DNA from: Salinisphaera sp. LB1
GTDB lineage: Bacteria; Pseudomonadota; Gammaproteobacteria; Nevskiales; Salinisphaeraceae
NCBI RefSeq assembly: GCF_003177035.1
Contig: NZ_CP029488.1
Location: forward strand, 2,666,001-2,730,000
Reading direction: 5' to 3'
Length of the DNA stretch: 64,000 nt
Shown piece after piece: positions 10,253-20,461 of the stretch. The position numbers and the translations under genes are program-made. The first letter of the stretch is position 1. Every line of letters starts with the position of its first letter. The notes beneath the pieces were generated by a model. That model did not search any database. It was not told the DNA's origin and was given only the letters and a program-made list of their open reading frames with translations.

Positions 10253-10733
10253 TCGCCCTCGGGTGGTGCGAAGCGAACGCATAGGTTCGAAAACGAAAAT
10301 GGACCCGGTTCCAAATGTTCGACTTTTCGCGAATGGGTAACGGCCTAACTGATCGTTATGATGCAGGGAATGAAACAATCTGCGACGGCATTCACGGGCC
10401 TTTTTGCCCTACCGTGCCAGGTCGTCATTTCAATACCGACCCGGTAAAGAGCGCCAGGTACGTGACGCAGCCGAGGGGATGATGGTTCGGGACGACATTG
10501 AGTCTGCAAGCCGCATTGACCAAGCAGCGCTATCGCGAGGCAGGGCTTGCCGTTGGCTTCGATTCGAGATGCGAATGGATTGATTCGAGTTTGACGGCTT
10601 ATTAAGAACACATGAGCGACCAACTGGCTGGTTAGCTCGCCCTCCCGCGGGGAGTGCGTTGTGCCGGCAGTTATCGAAGGGGCGTGGAGAACTTCCGCGA
10701 ATAGAGTAAAACTAGCCAATCAGGAGAACCACT
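10253..10733 (+). promoter_or_regulatory. Regulator-porin intergenic region
   Basis: 481 bp without a convincing gene. At 10282-10337 there are loosely inverted A/T tracts (TTCGAAAACGAAAATG and TTCGACTTTTCGCGAATG) that could be an operator for the adjacent SorC regulator. AGGAGA at 10722-10727 is the ribosome site of the porin. A 124-codon minus-strand frame here shows no recognisable feature. Confidence 0.35.
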
Positions 10734-12344
10734 GTGGGCAAGCTAAAAATACAAGAGCGCACCGCGCTCAACAGCCGCGTAAGTCGTTATACGACATTGC
10801 TGCTCGGGACCACCGCGCTTGTGTGCGCCGGTGCCGCCCAGGCGCAAACGAGTAACTCGAACGACGACATGTCGTCGCTGAGTTTTCCGGAGATGTTTCA
10901 GAAGCAGGTCGTGGAAGGCTCGCAAGTGCACGGACGCGTGGGCTTCTACGACTTTCGTCGCTGGCACGACACCAACCAGCCGTACCCGGGTCAAGCAAAG
11001 ACCGGGGATAACTACAATACCGAGAACACCAACTTCGGTGCTCAGATCGGTATTACGACGGGTCGTCTGTACGGGTTTTCCGCGGGCGCCGAATTCGTCT
11101 ATGAGCATGCGCTCTATGGCAACAATGCTGCCGGCACCAAGCTGAACTGCAACCTAGCCTGTTCCACGGTCGAGAATTTGACGCAGGGCTATCTGCAGTT
11201 CAATGCGTATGGGTTCCAGCTTCGTGGCGGTCGGCAGCTGATCAACACACCGTTGGCCGGTGCCGATCAGTTCACCTTCCTGCCGCGCGCCTTCCAGGGC
11301 GTGAGCGCGGTGTGGCGTCCGCTGGATACCATGAAGCGGATGTCGTTCACTGGCGGCGGTTCCGCCAAGACCGAAGGCAACAGCGGCCCACAAATCAACC
11401 AGTCCAGCGTAGCGCAGACCGCGACCTACGAGACCAATCAGTATCTGCCGTTCTTCGGTCTGGACGCCTCGGCCATGGATCAGCCCGAGTGGCAGGTTTT
11501 CGGTGCCAAGATCACGCGCTATGAGGGCCGCGGCAACAGCTCCAGCTTCGTGAAAAAGAATCGCTATTTCGATAACGTCAGCGGCTTCTGGTCACTGGGT
11601 ACTTCCTATCGCAACGTGATGTCCAACGGCGGTCAGGTTGTCGGGCAGTACTACCACTATGACTTCCAGCAGACCGAGTCGGCCGACTACGGCGAAATCG
11701 GCTATATGGCGCCGACGATGGGCTCGGGGACCATGGCCTGGGCGCCGTATGTCCGTGCCCAGGCGATCGCGGCCTATAATGCGGACAAGAGCCGTATCCC
11801 GCAGGGTATCAACAGCCAGATCTACGGTCTGAAGCTGGGCGTGCAGAGCGGCATGGTCGGCTTCTCGGTCTTCGCCAATTTCTCGCCGGAGCACAATAAC
11901 TCGTTCAACCACGGCCAGCTCCTGCATCCGTATACCGATCTGTCGGGTGTAATCTACACCGATACCATGAATGACGGTATCCAGGAGCAGGGCCCGGGCT
12001 GGGCCGCGGGTGCGCGCATCGATTTCACCCCGACCGACAACTTCTCGATGTATGCGCGCTATGTGCAATACGAAGCCAAGTATGGTCACTCGCATGACTT
12101 CTACTTCGGCGGCGGGAGCAATGGCCAGATCGGTGATGGCCGTAATGGCAACCCCGACTCGTTTACGGGTACCCAGTACCGGAACCAGAAGAGTCAGGGC
12201 ATCGGCATCGGCATGACCTACGATCTGGGCGGCATCTCCAAGCAGCTCGCCGGCTTGAAGATTGGCGACAACCTGGGCATCACCAAGTTCGACCACGCGC
12301 CGAACTTCTACGACAACCGTATTCGCTTCTACTACAGCTTCTAG
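10734..12344 (+). CDS. Outer-membrane porin, OprD-like, probably for sugar uptake
   Basis: 536 residues starting at GTG 10734, fixed by AGGAGA six bases upstream. A signal peptide (about 1-38, ending AAQAQ) is followed by alternating aromatic/polar beta-strands throughout and a terminal Phe (FYYSF), the outer-membrane assembly signal. Segments such as LRGGRQLINTPLAGAD and LPRAFQGVSAVW resemble the OprD family rather than the trimeric general porins. It sits between the SorC regulator and zwf with its own terminator. Specificity for glucose is inferred from position only. Confidence 0.82.
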   Translation: MGKLKIQERTALNSRVSRYTTLLLGTTALVCAGAAQAQTSNSNDDMSSLSFPEMFQKQVVEGSQVHGRVGFYDFRRWHDTNQPYPGQAKTGDNYNTENTNFGAQIGITTGRLYGFSAGAEFVYEHALYGNNAAGTKLNCNLACSTVENLTQGYLQFNAYGFQLRGGRQLINTPLAGADQFTFLPRAFQGVSAVWRPLDTMKRMSFTGGGSAKTEGNSGPQINQSSVAQTATYETNQYLPFFGLDASAMDQPEWQVFGAKITRYEGRGNSSSFVKKNRYFDNVSGFWSLGTSYRNVMSNGGQVVGQYYHYDFQQTESADYGEIGYMAPTMGSGTMAWAPYVRAQAIAAYNADKSRIPQGINSQIYGLKLGVQSGMVGFSVFANFSPEHNNSFNHGQLLHPYTDLSGVIYTDTMNDGIQEQGPGWAAGARIDFTPTDNFSMYARYVQYEAKYGHSHDFYFGGGSNGQIGDGRNGNPDSFTGTQYRNQKSQGIGIGMTYDLGGISKQLAGLKIGDNLGITKFDHAPNFYDNRIRFYYSF

Positions 12345-12362
12345 TCGCGTAACGGCCCAACG

Positions 12363-12396
12363 GCCCGGTCATCCCTCGGGATGGCCGGGCTTTTTT
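12363..12396 (+). terminator. Terminator after the porin gene
   Basis: A stem of about 12 bp, GCCCGGTCATCC paired with GGATGGCCGGGC (one T-G pair), followed by six T, 18 bp after the porin stop. Confidence 0.9.
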
Positions 12397-12454
12397 AATG
12401 GTGTGGATAGCCGGCAGCTCGGTTTGCCTGCGCCACAGAGCCCGGCGAAGCGGT

Positions 12455-12460
12455 TATACT
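12455..12460 (+). promoter_or_regulatory. Candidate -10 element for zwf
   Basis: TATACT 37 bases before the zwf ATG and downstream of the porin terminator. No clear -35 hexamer was found, which would suit an activated or repressed promoter. Confidence 0.4.
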
Positions 12461-12496
12461 TGCGCGTTGTATTGGTTAGCGAGAAAGAGAGAGACG

Positions 12497-13975
12497 ATGG
12501 CCGCCGAATTCGTACCCGTGGATCCGTTCGACCTGGTGATATTCGGCGGTACGGGTGATCTGGCGCGGCGAAAACTGCTGCCGGCGCTTTATCACCGCGA
12601 CCACGATGAGCAGTTCTCGGACGACAGTCGCATCATCGCGGTGTCCCGCCAGGAGATGAGCGACGAGGACTACGCGGCGTGGGTTCGCACGGTGCTCGAA
12701 GAGCATCTTCCGGATAATGAGATCGACGAGGATGTGTTCTCGCGTTTCCAGGATCGCCTCGCCCATGTGCGGCTCGACGTGGACGACGCGGCCGGCTGGA
12801 CGGCATTCGCCGAGCGGTTCGACGACGATGGCCGTATCCGTACGTTCTATCTGGCCACCGCGCCCAGCCTGTTCGGCAAGATCGCCAATGGCGTGGCCGA
12901 CGCCGGGCTGGTGGATGCAAGAGCCCGGATCGTGCTGGAAAAGCCGGTGGGCCACGATTACGAATCGGCGCGCGATATCAACAATGCGGTGGGCGCGCGG
13001 TTCGACGAATCGCAGATCTATCGTATCGATCATTATCTGGGGAAGGAAACGGTCCAGAACCTGATTGCCCTGCGTTTCGGCAACTCCTTGTTCGAGCCCG
13101 TGTGGGGCCGGCAGGCGGTGGACAACGTGCAGATCACCGTCGCCGAGAGCCTGGGCGTGGATGAGCGTTTCGAGTTCTACGAACAGACCGGCGCGCTGCG
13201 CGACATGGTGCAGAACCACATGCTGCAACTGCTGTGCCTGACGGCGATGGAGCCGCCGGCGAGCATGAATCACGACGATGTGCGCAACGAAAAGATCAAG
13301 GTGCTGCGCTCGCTCAAGCCCATTACGCCGCAGGATGTGCACAAGGTCACGGCGCGCGGGCAATACGCCGCCGGCATGATCGACGGCCAGGCGGTGCCGG
13401 CCTACGGTAGCGCGAACAACAAGGCCCAGGCGCCCGCGGACGAGGCCAGGGCCGAGACGTTCGTGGCGATCAAGGCCGAGATCGACAACTGGCGCTGGCA
13501 GGGCGTGCCCTTCTATCTGCGCACCGGCAAGCGCATGGCACGCAAGTCGTCGCAGATCGTGTTCGAGTTCAAGCCGGTGCCGCACTCGATCTTCGGTGAT
13601 GAGCCCCTGCAGCCGAACCGGCTCGTGCTCCGTCTTCAGCCGGAAGAAGGGGTGGAGATGTCGATCATGACCAAGGAGCCGGGCCCGGGTGGTTTCCGCA
13701 TGCGTAGCCTGCCGCTCAATCTGAGTTTCAGCCAGGCGTTCGAGGTGGCGTATCCCGACGCCTACGAGCGGCTGTTGATGGAGGTTCTGCGCGGCAACCC
13801 GGCATTGTTCATGCGCCGCGACGAGGTCGAGGCGGGATGGCAGTGGATCGACCGGATTCTGGAGAGCTGGCGTCTCGAACAGGTCGAGACCCAGGAATAC
13901 ATGGCCGGCAGCTGGGGCCCGACCGATGCCTTCGTCTTGCTCGATCGCGATGGCCGGCGGTGGCACGATAGCTGA
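12497..13975 (+). CDS. zwf: Glucose-6-phosphate 1-dehydrogenase
   Basis: Oxidises glucose-6-phosphate to 6-phosphogluconolactone with NADP+/NAD+, opening the Entner-Doudoroff and pentose-phosphate routes. 492 residues from ATG 12497 (purine-rich GAGAGAGA upstream). The nucleotide-binding motif GGTGDLARRKLLPAL is at about residues 16-30 and the active-site motif RIDHYLGKE at about 176-184. It is the first gene of zwf-pgl-edd-eda, all co-oriented. An open frame beginning at 12398 adds non-homologous residues that lie before the likely promoter. Confidence 0.97.
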   Translation: MAAEFVPVDPFDLVIFGGTGDLARRKLLPALYHRDHDEQFSDDSRIIAVSRQEMSDEDYAAWVRTVLEEHLPDNEIDEDVFSRFQDRLAHVRLDVDDAAGWTAFAERFDDDGRIRTFYLATAPSLFGKIANGVADAGLVDARARIVLEKPVGHDYESARDINNAVGARFDESQIYRIDHYLGKETVQNLIALRFGNSLFEPVWGRQAVDNVQITVAESLGVDERFEFYEQTGALRDMVQNHMLQLLCLTAMEPPASMNHDDVRNEKIKVLRSLKPITPQDVHKVTARGQYAAGMIDGQAVPAYGSANNKAQAPADEARAETFVAIKAEIDNWRWQGVPFYLRTGKRMARKSSQIVFEFKPVPHSIFGDEPLQPNRLVLRLQPEEGVEMSIMTKEPGPGGFRMRSLPLNLSFSQAFEVAYPDAYERLLMEVLRGNPALFMRRDEVEAGWQWIDRILESWRLEQVETQEYMAGSWGPTDAFVLLDRDGRRWHDS

Positions 13976-14055
13976 TCGTTGCCCATGGTCGACGGCGTCG
14001 CGCGGTATGGCGTCCCAGCCAAGCTTATATATGATTCTTGAGAGGGACCGTTCCC

Positions 14056-14739
14056 ATGGCCGAATTGACACAGTATTCCAGCCGCACCGAAGCGGCGCGC
14101 GAGCTCTCGGCGTCGATCGCCGAGCGTTTGCGCGAAGCGATTGCCGAGCGCGGCGAGGCGAGTCTGGTGGTCTGTGGCGGCAGTTCGCCCAGGGAACTGT
14201 TCGAATTCCTGTCGGCTGAAAAACTGGCCTGGTCGCGGGTGACGATTGTTCCGTCTGACGAGCGCTGGATGCCGGTGGACGACCAACAGAGCAACGAACG
14301 GCTGGTTCGGCAGACGCTGTTGGTCGGGCCGGCGGCCGAGGCGCGGTTCGTGGGGCTGTATCGCCCGACCGATACGCCCGGCGAAGCGCTCGACGCGGTC
14401 GCGGCCGCCTTGACCGACGTGCCGCGGCCGCTCGATGTGGTATTGCTGGGCATGGGGGACGACGGGCACACGGCCTCGCTGTTCCCGCACGCGCCCGACA
14501 TCCAGAGCTGCCTCGACTCGACTGCGCCATGCGTGGCACCAAGCGTTGGCCCACCGGCCCGATTGTCCCTGAGTCTGGCGTACCTGACCGATGCCCGCAG
14601 CATCGATCTTCTGATCTTCGGCGACGAGAAGCGCCACGTGTTCGAACGCGCCCAGGCGGCCGGCCCGATGGCCGAACTGCCCGTGCGCGGCGTCTTGCAT
14701 CTCGAGCGCCCCGTGGCCCAGGCACACTGGGCTGAATGA
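14056..14739 (+). CDS. pgl: 6-phosphogluconolactonase (DevB/SOL type)
   Basis: Hydrolyses 6-phosphogluconolactone to 6-phosphogluconate. 227 residues; ATG 14056 with a GAGAGGGA ribosome site. The family motifs VVCGGSSPRELFEFL, SDERWMPVDDQQSN and GMGDDGHTASLFP are present. It lies 80 bp after zwf and 47 bp before edd. Confidence 0.95.
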   Translation: MAELTQYSSRTEAARELSASIAERLREAIAERGEASLVVCGGSSPRELFEFLSAEKLAWSRVTIVPSDERWMPVDDQQSNERLVRQTLLVGPAAEARFVGLYRPTDTPGEALDAVAAALTDVPRPLDVVLLGMGDDGHTASLFPHAPDIQSCLDSTAPCVAPSVGPPARLSLSLAYLTDARSIDLLIFGDEKRHVFERAQAAGPMAELPVRGVLHLERPVAQAHWAE

Positions 14740-14786
14740 ATGAAACACCCGGCGGTATCGCCGGGTGTCCGTGAGCGGAGGCTGTC

Positions 14787-16616
14787 ATGGCACTCAATCC
14801 CGTCATCCACGATGTCACCCAGCGCATCATCGAGCGCAGTCGTGACTCCCGTGCGGATTATCTCGCACGCATGAACGAAGCCGGGCGGCATGGCCCGCAC
14901 CGCGGCACCATGTCGTGCTCGAATCTGGCCCACGGCTTTGCCGCCTGTGGCGCGCCGGACAAGGACGCGCTGGCCTCGGATGTCCGGCCCAATGTCGGCA
15001 TCGTCTCGGCCTACAACGAGATGCTCTCGGCCCACCAGCCGTTCGTCGATTTTCCGGACATCATCAAGAAGGCGGCCTGGGACGCGGGCGGCGTGGCGCA
15101 GTTCGCCGGCGGTACGCCGGCCATGTGCGACGGCGTGACCCAGGGCCAGCCCGGCATGGAGCTCAGCCTGTTCTCGCGCGATGTCATCGCGTTGGCCACC
15201 GGCGTGGCCCTGACGCACAACATGTTCGACGCCGCCATCTGCCTCGGTGTCTGCGACAAGATCGTGCCCGGGCTGCTGATCGGCAGCCTGGCCTTCGGTC
15301 ATCTGCCGGTGATCTTCGCGCCGGCCGGACCCATGACTTCGGGGATGTCGAATCCGGTCAAGGCGAAGGTTCGCGAGCGTTTCGCCCAGGGCGAGATCGG
15401 CCGCGACGAGCTGCTCAAGGCCGAATCCATGGCCTATCACTCGCCGGGCACCTGCACCTTCTACGGCACGGCCAATTCGAACCAGCTCATGATGGAGTTC
15501 ATGGGCCTGCATCTGGCCGGAACGTCTTTCATCAACCCCGGCACGCCGCTACGCCATGCGCTCACCGAGGCGGCCGCCCGACGGGCTGTGGAGATGGCCT
15601 CCGTGCCCGACGACGGCCAGGCCCGGCGGATGTGCGACATCGTGGACGAAAAATCCCTGGTCAATGGCCTGGTCGGATTGCTGTCCTCGGGCGGATCGAC
15701 CAACCACACCATGCACTATGTGGCGGTGGCGCGTGCGGCCGGCATCAAGATCAACTGGGACGATTTCTCGGAGCTGTCATCGGCGGTGCCGCTGCTAGCC
15801 CGCGTTTACCCGAATGGGGTCGCGGACGTCAACCATATGCGGGCCGCGGGCGGCATTCAGTTGATGATCCGCAGTCTGCTCGATGCCGGCCTGCTGCATG
15901 ACGACGTCATGACGGTTGAGGGCTACGGCCTGCACAACTACACGCGTGAACCGTTCCTCGACAATGGCGAGCTCGCCTGGCGCGAGGGCGCGATGACCAG
16001 CCACGACGAAGACGTCATGCGCACGGTGGACACCCCGTTTGCGGCGACCGGGGGCATCAACGTACTCAATGGCAACCTGGGCCGCGCCATCATCAAGACC
16101 TCGGCGGTGGACAAGAAATATCGCCGTATCGAGGCGCCGGCACAGGTGTTTTCGACCCAGCAGGCGGTGCTCGACGCGTTCAAGGCCAATGAACTGAACA
16201 AGGACGTGGTGGTGGTGGTGCCGTACCAAGGCCCGCGTGCCAACGGCATGCCTGAACTGCACAAGCTGACGCCGAGTCTGTCGGTGCTGCTGCAGCGCGG
16301 TTATCAGGTCGCCCTGGTTACCGATGGGCGCATGTCGGGCGCCTCCGGCAAGGTGCCGGCCGCGATTCAGGTCACCCCAGAAGCGAAGCTCGGCGGGGCC
16401 ATCGGCCGGATCCGGGACGGCGACATGGTGGTCGTGGACAGCGAGACGGGCGAGCTTTCGGTGCAGGTCGATCAGGCAGAGCTCGACGCCCGCGAGCCGG
16501 TCTCCTTCGCCGATCCGCCGCCGACCGAATACGGTTTCGGTCGCGAGCTGTTTGCGTTGTTTCGCCACAACGCCGCGCCGGCCGAAGAAGGCGCCGGCCC
16601 GGTGCTCCATGACTGA
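14787..16616 (+). CDS. edd: Phosphogluconate dehydratase
   Basis: An iron-sulfur dehydratase (IlvD/Edd family) converting 6-phosphogluconate to 2-keto-3-deoxy-6-phosphogluconate. 609 residues, the normal Edd length. Cluster and active-site segments are recognisable: [42 protein letters not shown] and, near the C-terminus, [29 protein letters not shown] precedes the ATG. It is followed 30 bp later by eda, and together they form the two Entner-Doudoroff steps. Confidence 0.97.
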   Translation: MALNPVIHDVTQRIIERSRDSRADYLARMNEAGRHGPHRGTMSCSNLAHGFAACGAPDKDALASDVRPNVGIVSAYNEMLSAHQPFVDFPDIIKKAAWDAGGVAQFAGGTPAMCDGVTQGQPGMELSLFSRDVIALATGVALTHNMFDAAICLGVCDKIVPGLLIGSLAFGHLPVIFAPAGPMTSGMSNPVKAKVRERFAQGEIGRDELLKAESMAYHSPGTCTFYGTANSNQLMMEFMGLHLAGTSFINPGTPLRHALTEAAARRAVEMASVPDDGQARRMCDIVDEKSLVNGLVGLLSSGGSTNHTMHYVAVARAAGIKINWDDFSELSSAVPLLARVYPNGVADVNHMRAAGGIQLMIRSLLDAGLLHDDVMTVEGYGLHNYTREPFLDNGELAWREGAMTSHDEDVMRTVDTPFAATGGINVLNGNLGRAIIKTSAVDKKYRRIEAPAQVFSTQQAVLDAFKANELNKDVVVVVPYQGPRANGMPELHKLTPSLSVLLQRGYQVALVTDGRMSGASGKVPAAIQVTPEAKLGGAIGRIRDGDMVVVDSETGELSVQVDQAELDAREPVSFADPPPTEYGFGRELFALFRHNAAPAEEGAGPVLHD

Positions 16617-16646
16617 ACGCGATCCGTCGAGAATCAAGAGGTAACC

Positions 16647-17276
16647 ATGGCCGATACACTCGCCATCATGAAAATGTCGCCGGTGATCCCGGTGGTGACC
16701 ATCCACTCGGTCGACGATGCCGTCGCCATGGCGCGCGACATGTACGACGGGGGGCTGAAGACGATCGAGATCACGCAGCGCACCCAGGTCGCACTCGAGG
16801 CCGTGCGTGCGATCGCCCAGGCCGTGCCCGATCTATGCCTCGGCGTAGGTACGGTGTGGACCGCGGCACAGGCGCACGAAGCGCTGGATGCCGGTGCCCA
16901 GTTCATCGTTTCGCCGGGCATTGCGGACGAGGTCGGCGCGGTCTGCCGCGACGCGGATCTGCCCTATCTGCCGGGGGCGCAGACGGTCAGCGAGGTTGCC
17001 CATCTGGTGCGTCAGGGCTGGCAGCAGATCAAGCTGTTTCCGGCCTCCGTGATCGGCGGACCTTCTGCAATCAAGGCGTATGCGGCCGTGTTCCCGGATG
17101 TCCGCTTCTGCCCGACGGGCGGCATCACCGAGCAGAGCGCACCGGATTATCTCAAGCTGCCCAGTATTCCCTGCGTTGGCGGCAGTTGGCTCGCCACGCC
17201 GGCGACCGGGGATGAGCCCGCAGGTCAGTCGCCAACCCGTGCAGCCGCGGAGCGTGCCGCACGGCTCGGACGCTGA
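16647..17276 (+). CDS. eda: 2-keto-3-deoxy-6-phosphogluconate aldolase
   Basis: Splits KDPG into pyruvate and glyceraldehyde-3-phosphate. 209 residues of the class I KDPG/KHG aldolase family. The Schiff-base Lys lies in IKLFPASVIGG, the catalytic Glu in TIEITQRT, and the phosphate loop in CPTGGITEQSAPDYL. It is the last gene of zwf-pgl-edd-eda and is followed by a bidirectional terminator shared with the convergent gts operon. Confidence 0.96.
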   Translation: MADTLAIMKMSPVIPVVTIHSVDDAVAMARDMYDGGLKTIEITQRTQVALEAVRAIAQAVPDLCLGVGTVWTAAQAHEALDAGAQFIVSPGIADEVGAVCRDADLPYLPGAQTVSEVAHLVRQGWQQIKLFPASVIGGPSAIKAYAAVFPDVRFCPTGGITEQSAPDYLKLPSIPCVGGSWLATPATGDEPAGQSPTRAAAERAARLGR

Positions 17277-17331
17277 CGGCCGTGGCGGGCCGCCTCGACG
17301 CGGCACCGCCCGCCAACGCATGGCATGGCAG

Positions 17332-17371
17332 GTAAGAAAAAAAGCCGGGCTCGAGCCCGGCTTTTTCTTAC
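17332..17371. terminator. Bidirectional terminator between eda and gtsD
   Basis: A near-perfect palindrome: GTAAGAAAAAAAGCCGGGCTC and its inverse, giving a GC stem with a run of T on both strands. It serves the plus-strand zwf-eda genes and the minus-strand glk-gts operon. Confidence 0.92.
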
Positions 17372-17387
17372 TGGCGGGTGGGCGCGC

Positions 17388-18485
<1,098 letters not shown>

Positions 18486-18576
18486 GTAATTCGCTTCTCG
18501 TTATGGCGTTGGTTCGCGGGATGCACGCGGTCGCCCATGCGGCCGCGGGCTGGCCCGCCCCCGGTTTGAATTGGCG

Positions 18577-19461
18577 TCAGCCTTTCACTGCGCCCGCAGT
18601 CAGCCCGCGCATGAAGTAGCGTCCGGCCACCACGTACACGATAAGCGTGGGCAGGGCGGTGATAATCGCGCCGGCCATGTCCACGTTGTAGCGCTTGACC
18701 CCGGTCGACGAGGTGTTGACCAGGTTGTTGAGCGCCACCGTGATCGGATGCTCGCTGCCCGAGGTGAACACCACGCCGAACAGGAAGTCGTTCCAGATCT
18801 GGGTGAACTGCCAGATGACGCACACCATCAGAATGGGCGTCGAAATTGGCAGGATCACGTAGAAGAATGTCGACACGAAGCCGGCGCCGTCGATGCGCGC
18901 CGCCTTCACCAGCTCGTCCGGAATGGTGACGTAGTAATTGCGACAGAACAGGGTCGTGAACGCGATACCGTAGACGGTATGCACCAGCGCCAGGCCGGTC
19001 AGGGAATTCGCCAGCCCGATCTTGCCGAGTACGCCGGCCATCGGCAGCAGGAACATCTGGAAAGGCACGAAGGTGCCGCCCAGAAGCAGGCCGAAGACCA
19101 GTTCGGAGCCCTTGAAGCGCCACTTGGTCAGCACATAGCCGTTGATAGCGCCAAACAGGGTCGACAACGCCACGGCCGGGATCGTAAAGCGTACGGAGTT
19201 CCAGAAGTAGCCGTGCAGCCCGGAGCAGTCGGCGCCAGTACAGGCTTTGGACCAGGCGGCCGTCCAGCCTTCGGTCGAGAACGGCGATGGCAGCGCGAAC
19301 AGATTACCGTGGCTGATCTGCGGCAGCGTCTTGAACGACGTTGTCAGCATTACGTACAGCGGCATCAGAAAATAGAGAGCCGCGAAAATCAGCACGGCGT
19401 AGACCAGCGCGCGGGCGATTGGTCCGCCACGCTGAATGCCGTCTTCAGTGGGTCCGGCCAT
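18577..19461 (-). CDS. gtsC: Glucose ABC transporter permease GtsC
   Basis: Inner-membrane permease of the MalG type. 294 residues with six predicted membrane helices and the EAA-type cytoplasmic loop DELVKAARIDGAGFVSTFFYVILP that contacts the ATPase. Start ATG 19461 (AAGGAG upstream) overlaps gtsB by 17 bp. The extracytoplasmic insert with a CTGADC segment between the first two helices is common in this subfamily. Confidence 0.92.
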   Translation of the reverse strand: MAGPTEDGIQRGGPIARALVYAVLIFAALYFLMPLYVMLTTSFKTLPQISHGNLFALPSPFSTEGWTAAWSKACTGADCSGLHGYFWNSVRFTIPAVALSTLFGAINGYVLTKWRFKGSELVFGLLLGGTFVPFQMFLLPMAGVLGKIGLANSLTGLALVHTVYGIAFTTLFCRNYYVTIPDELVKAARIDGAGFVSTFFYVILPISTPILMVCVIWQFTQIWNDFLFGVVFTSGSEHPITVALNNLVNTSSTGVKRYNVDMAGAIITALPTLIVYVVAGRYFMRGLTAGAVKG

Positions 19462-20374
19462 CACGGCGCTCCTTCAGTTCGGCAATGAGCATGGGCAGCA
19501 TGGCGAGCGCGACGGCGGCCATCATGAGCGTTGCGGCGGCCGCACCCAGGCCGATCTGGCCCCGATTGAAGCCGAAGTTGTACATGAAAATGGCGGGCAG
19601 CCAGGTCGAGTAGCCGGGGCCACCACCGGTCAGGGCGATGACCAGGTCAAAGCTCTTGATGGCGAGGCTGACCAGCAGAATGATCGCCGAGAAGAACACC
19701 GGTCGCAGACTCGGGATGATGATCGAGAAATACACGCGCGGAAGACTGGCGCCATCGATCTGGGCTGCCTTGATGATGGAACTGTCGATACCGCGCAGGC
19801 CGGCCAGGAACAGGGCGGTGACGAAGCCCGACGCCTGCCAGACCGCGGCGATCACCACGGTATAGATCGCCATGTTCGGATTGACCAGCCAGTCGAATGA
19901 AAACCCCGTCCAGCCCAGTGACTGTACGACATGCTCCAGACCGAGACTGGGATTGAGCAGCCATTTCCAGACGACACCGGTCACGATCAGCGACAGGGCC
20001 AGCGGGTAGAGATAGATCGTGCGCAACCAGCCTTCGGCGCGGATCTTCTGATCGAGCATGATGGCCAGAAACAGGCCGATAGCCAGACAGATCGCGACAT
20101 AGAGAATGCCGAAGATCGCCAGATTGATCACCGATACCCACCAGATATCGAGCTGAAACAGCACCTTGTACTCGCGCAGGCCAGCGAAGTTGTTGGTGGG
20201 GAGAAGGCTCGAGTTGGTCAGCGACAGCCAGATCGTCCAGGCGATGAAGCCATAGATGAAGATCAGCGAAGCAAGACCGCTGGGTACCAGCGAAAACTTG
20301 GGCAGCCAGCGATCGAGCCGGCGTCGCCACGGCGTGGCCGCGGCCTGGGCGGCCCGGGGCGATGATTCAGCCAT
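19445..20374 (-). CDS. gtsB: Glucose ABC transporter permease GtsB
   Basis: Inner-membrane permease of the MalF/UgpA type. 309 residues, six membrane helices and an EAA loop SSIIKAAQIDGASLPRVYFSIIIP. It is encoded between the binding protein and GtsC, overlapping gtsC, so the two permeases are translationally coupled. A stem-loop at 20409-20436 separates it from gtsA. Confidence 0.92.
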   Translation of the reverse strand: MAESSPRAAQAAATPWRRRLDRWLPKFSLVPSGLASLIFIYGFIAWTIWLSLTNSSLLPTNNFAGLREYKVLFQLDIWWVSVINLAIFGILYVAICLAIGLFLAIMLDQKIRAEGWLRTIYLYPLALSLIVTGVVWKWLLNPSLGLEHVVQSLGWTGFSFDWLVNPNMAIYTVVIAAVWQASGFVTALFLAGLRGIDSSIIKAAQIDGASLPRVYFSIIIPSLRPVFFSAIILLVSLAIKSFDLVIALTGGGPGYSTWLPAIFMYNFGFNRGQIGLGAAAATLMMAAVALAMLPMLIAELKERRDGRTH

Positions 20375-20408
20375 GTAGGATTATCCGTTGTGCTTGTCGG
20401 CGCATCAG

Positions 20409-20436
20409 AGAAAAGCCGGCGCCTAGGCGCCGGCTT
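20409..20436 (-). terminator. Intra-operon stem-loop after gtsA (candidate attenuator)
   Basis: A perfect 11-bp stem AAGCCGGCGCC/GGCGCCGGCTT with loop TA. On the minus strand it is followed by TTTTCTC, 26 bp after the gtsA stop. In binding-protein operons such structures usually protect or limit the transcript, so that the binding protein is made in excess of the permeases. Confidence 0.7.
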
Positions 20437-20461
20437 GAAGGAAGGCGGATGATGCCACCCG

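Noticed and set aside
10345-10719. A 124-codon minus-strand frame before the porin gene
   Set aside because: No ribosome site, no recognisable feature, and it covers the expected porin promoter.
12476-14830. A 784-codon minus-strand open frame opposite zwf and pgl
   Set aside because: It mirrors the codon pattern of zwf/pgl, is Arg/His/Gly-biased and has no family motif; the GC-rich genome leaves antisense frames open.
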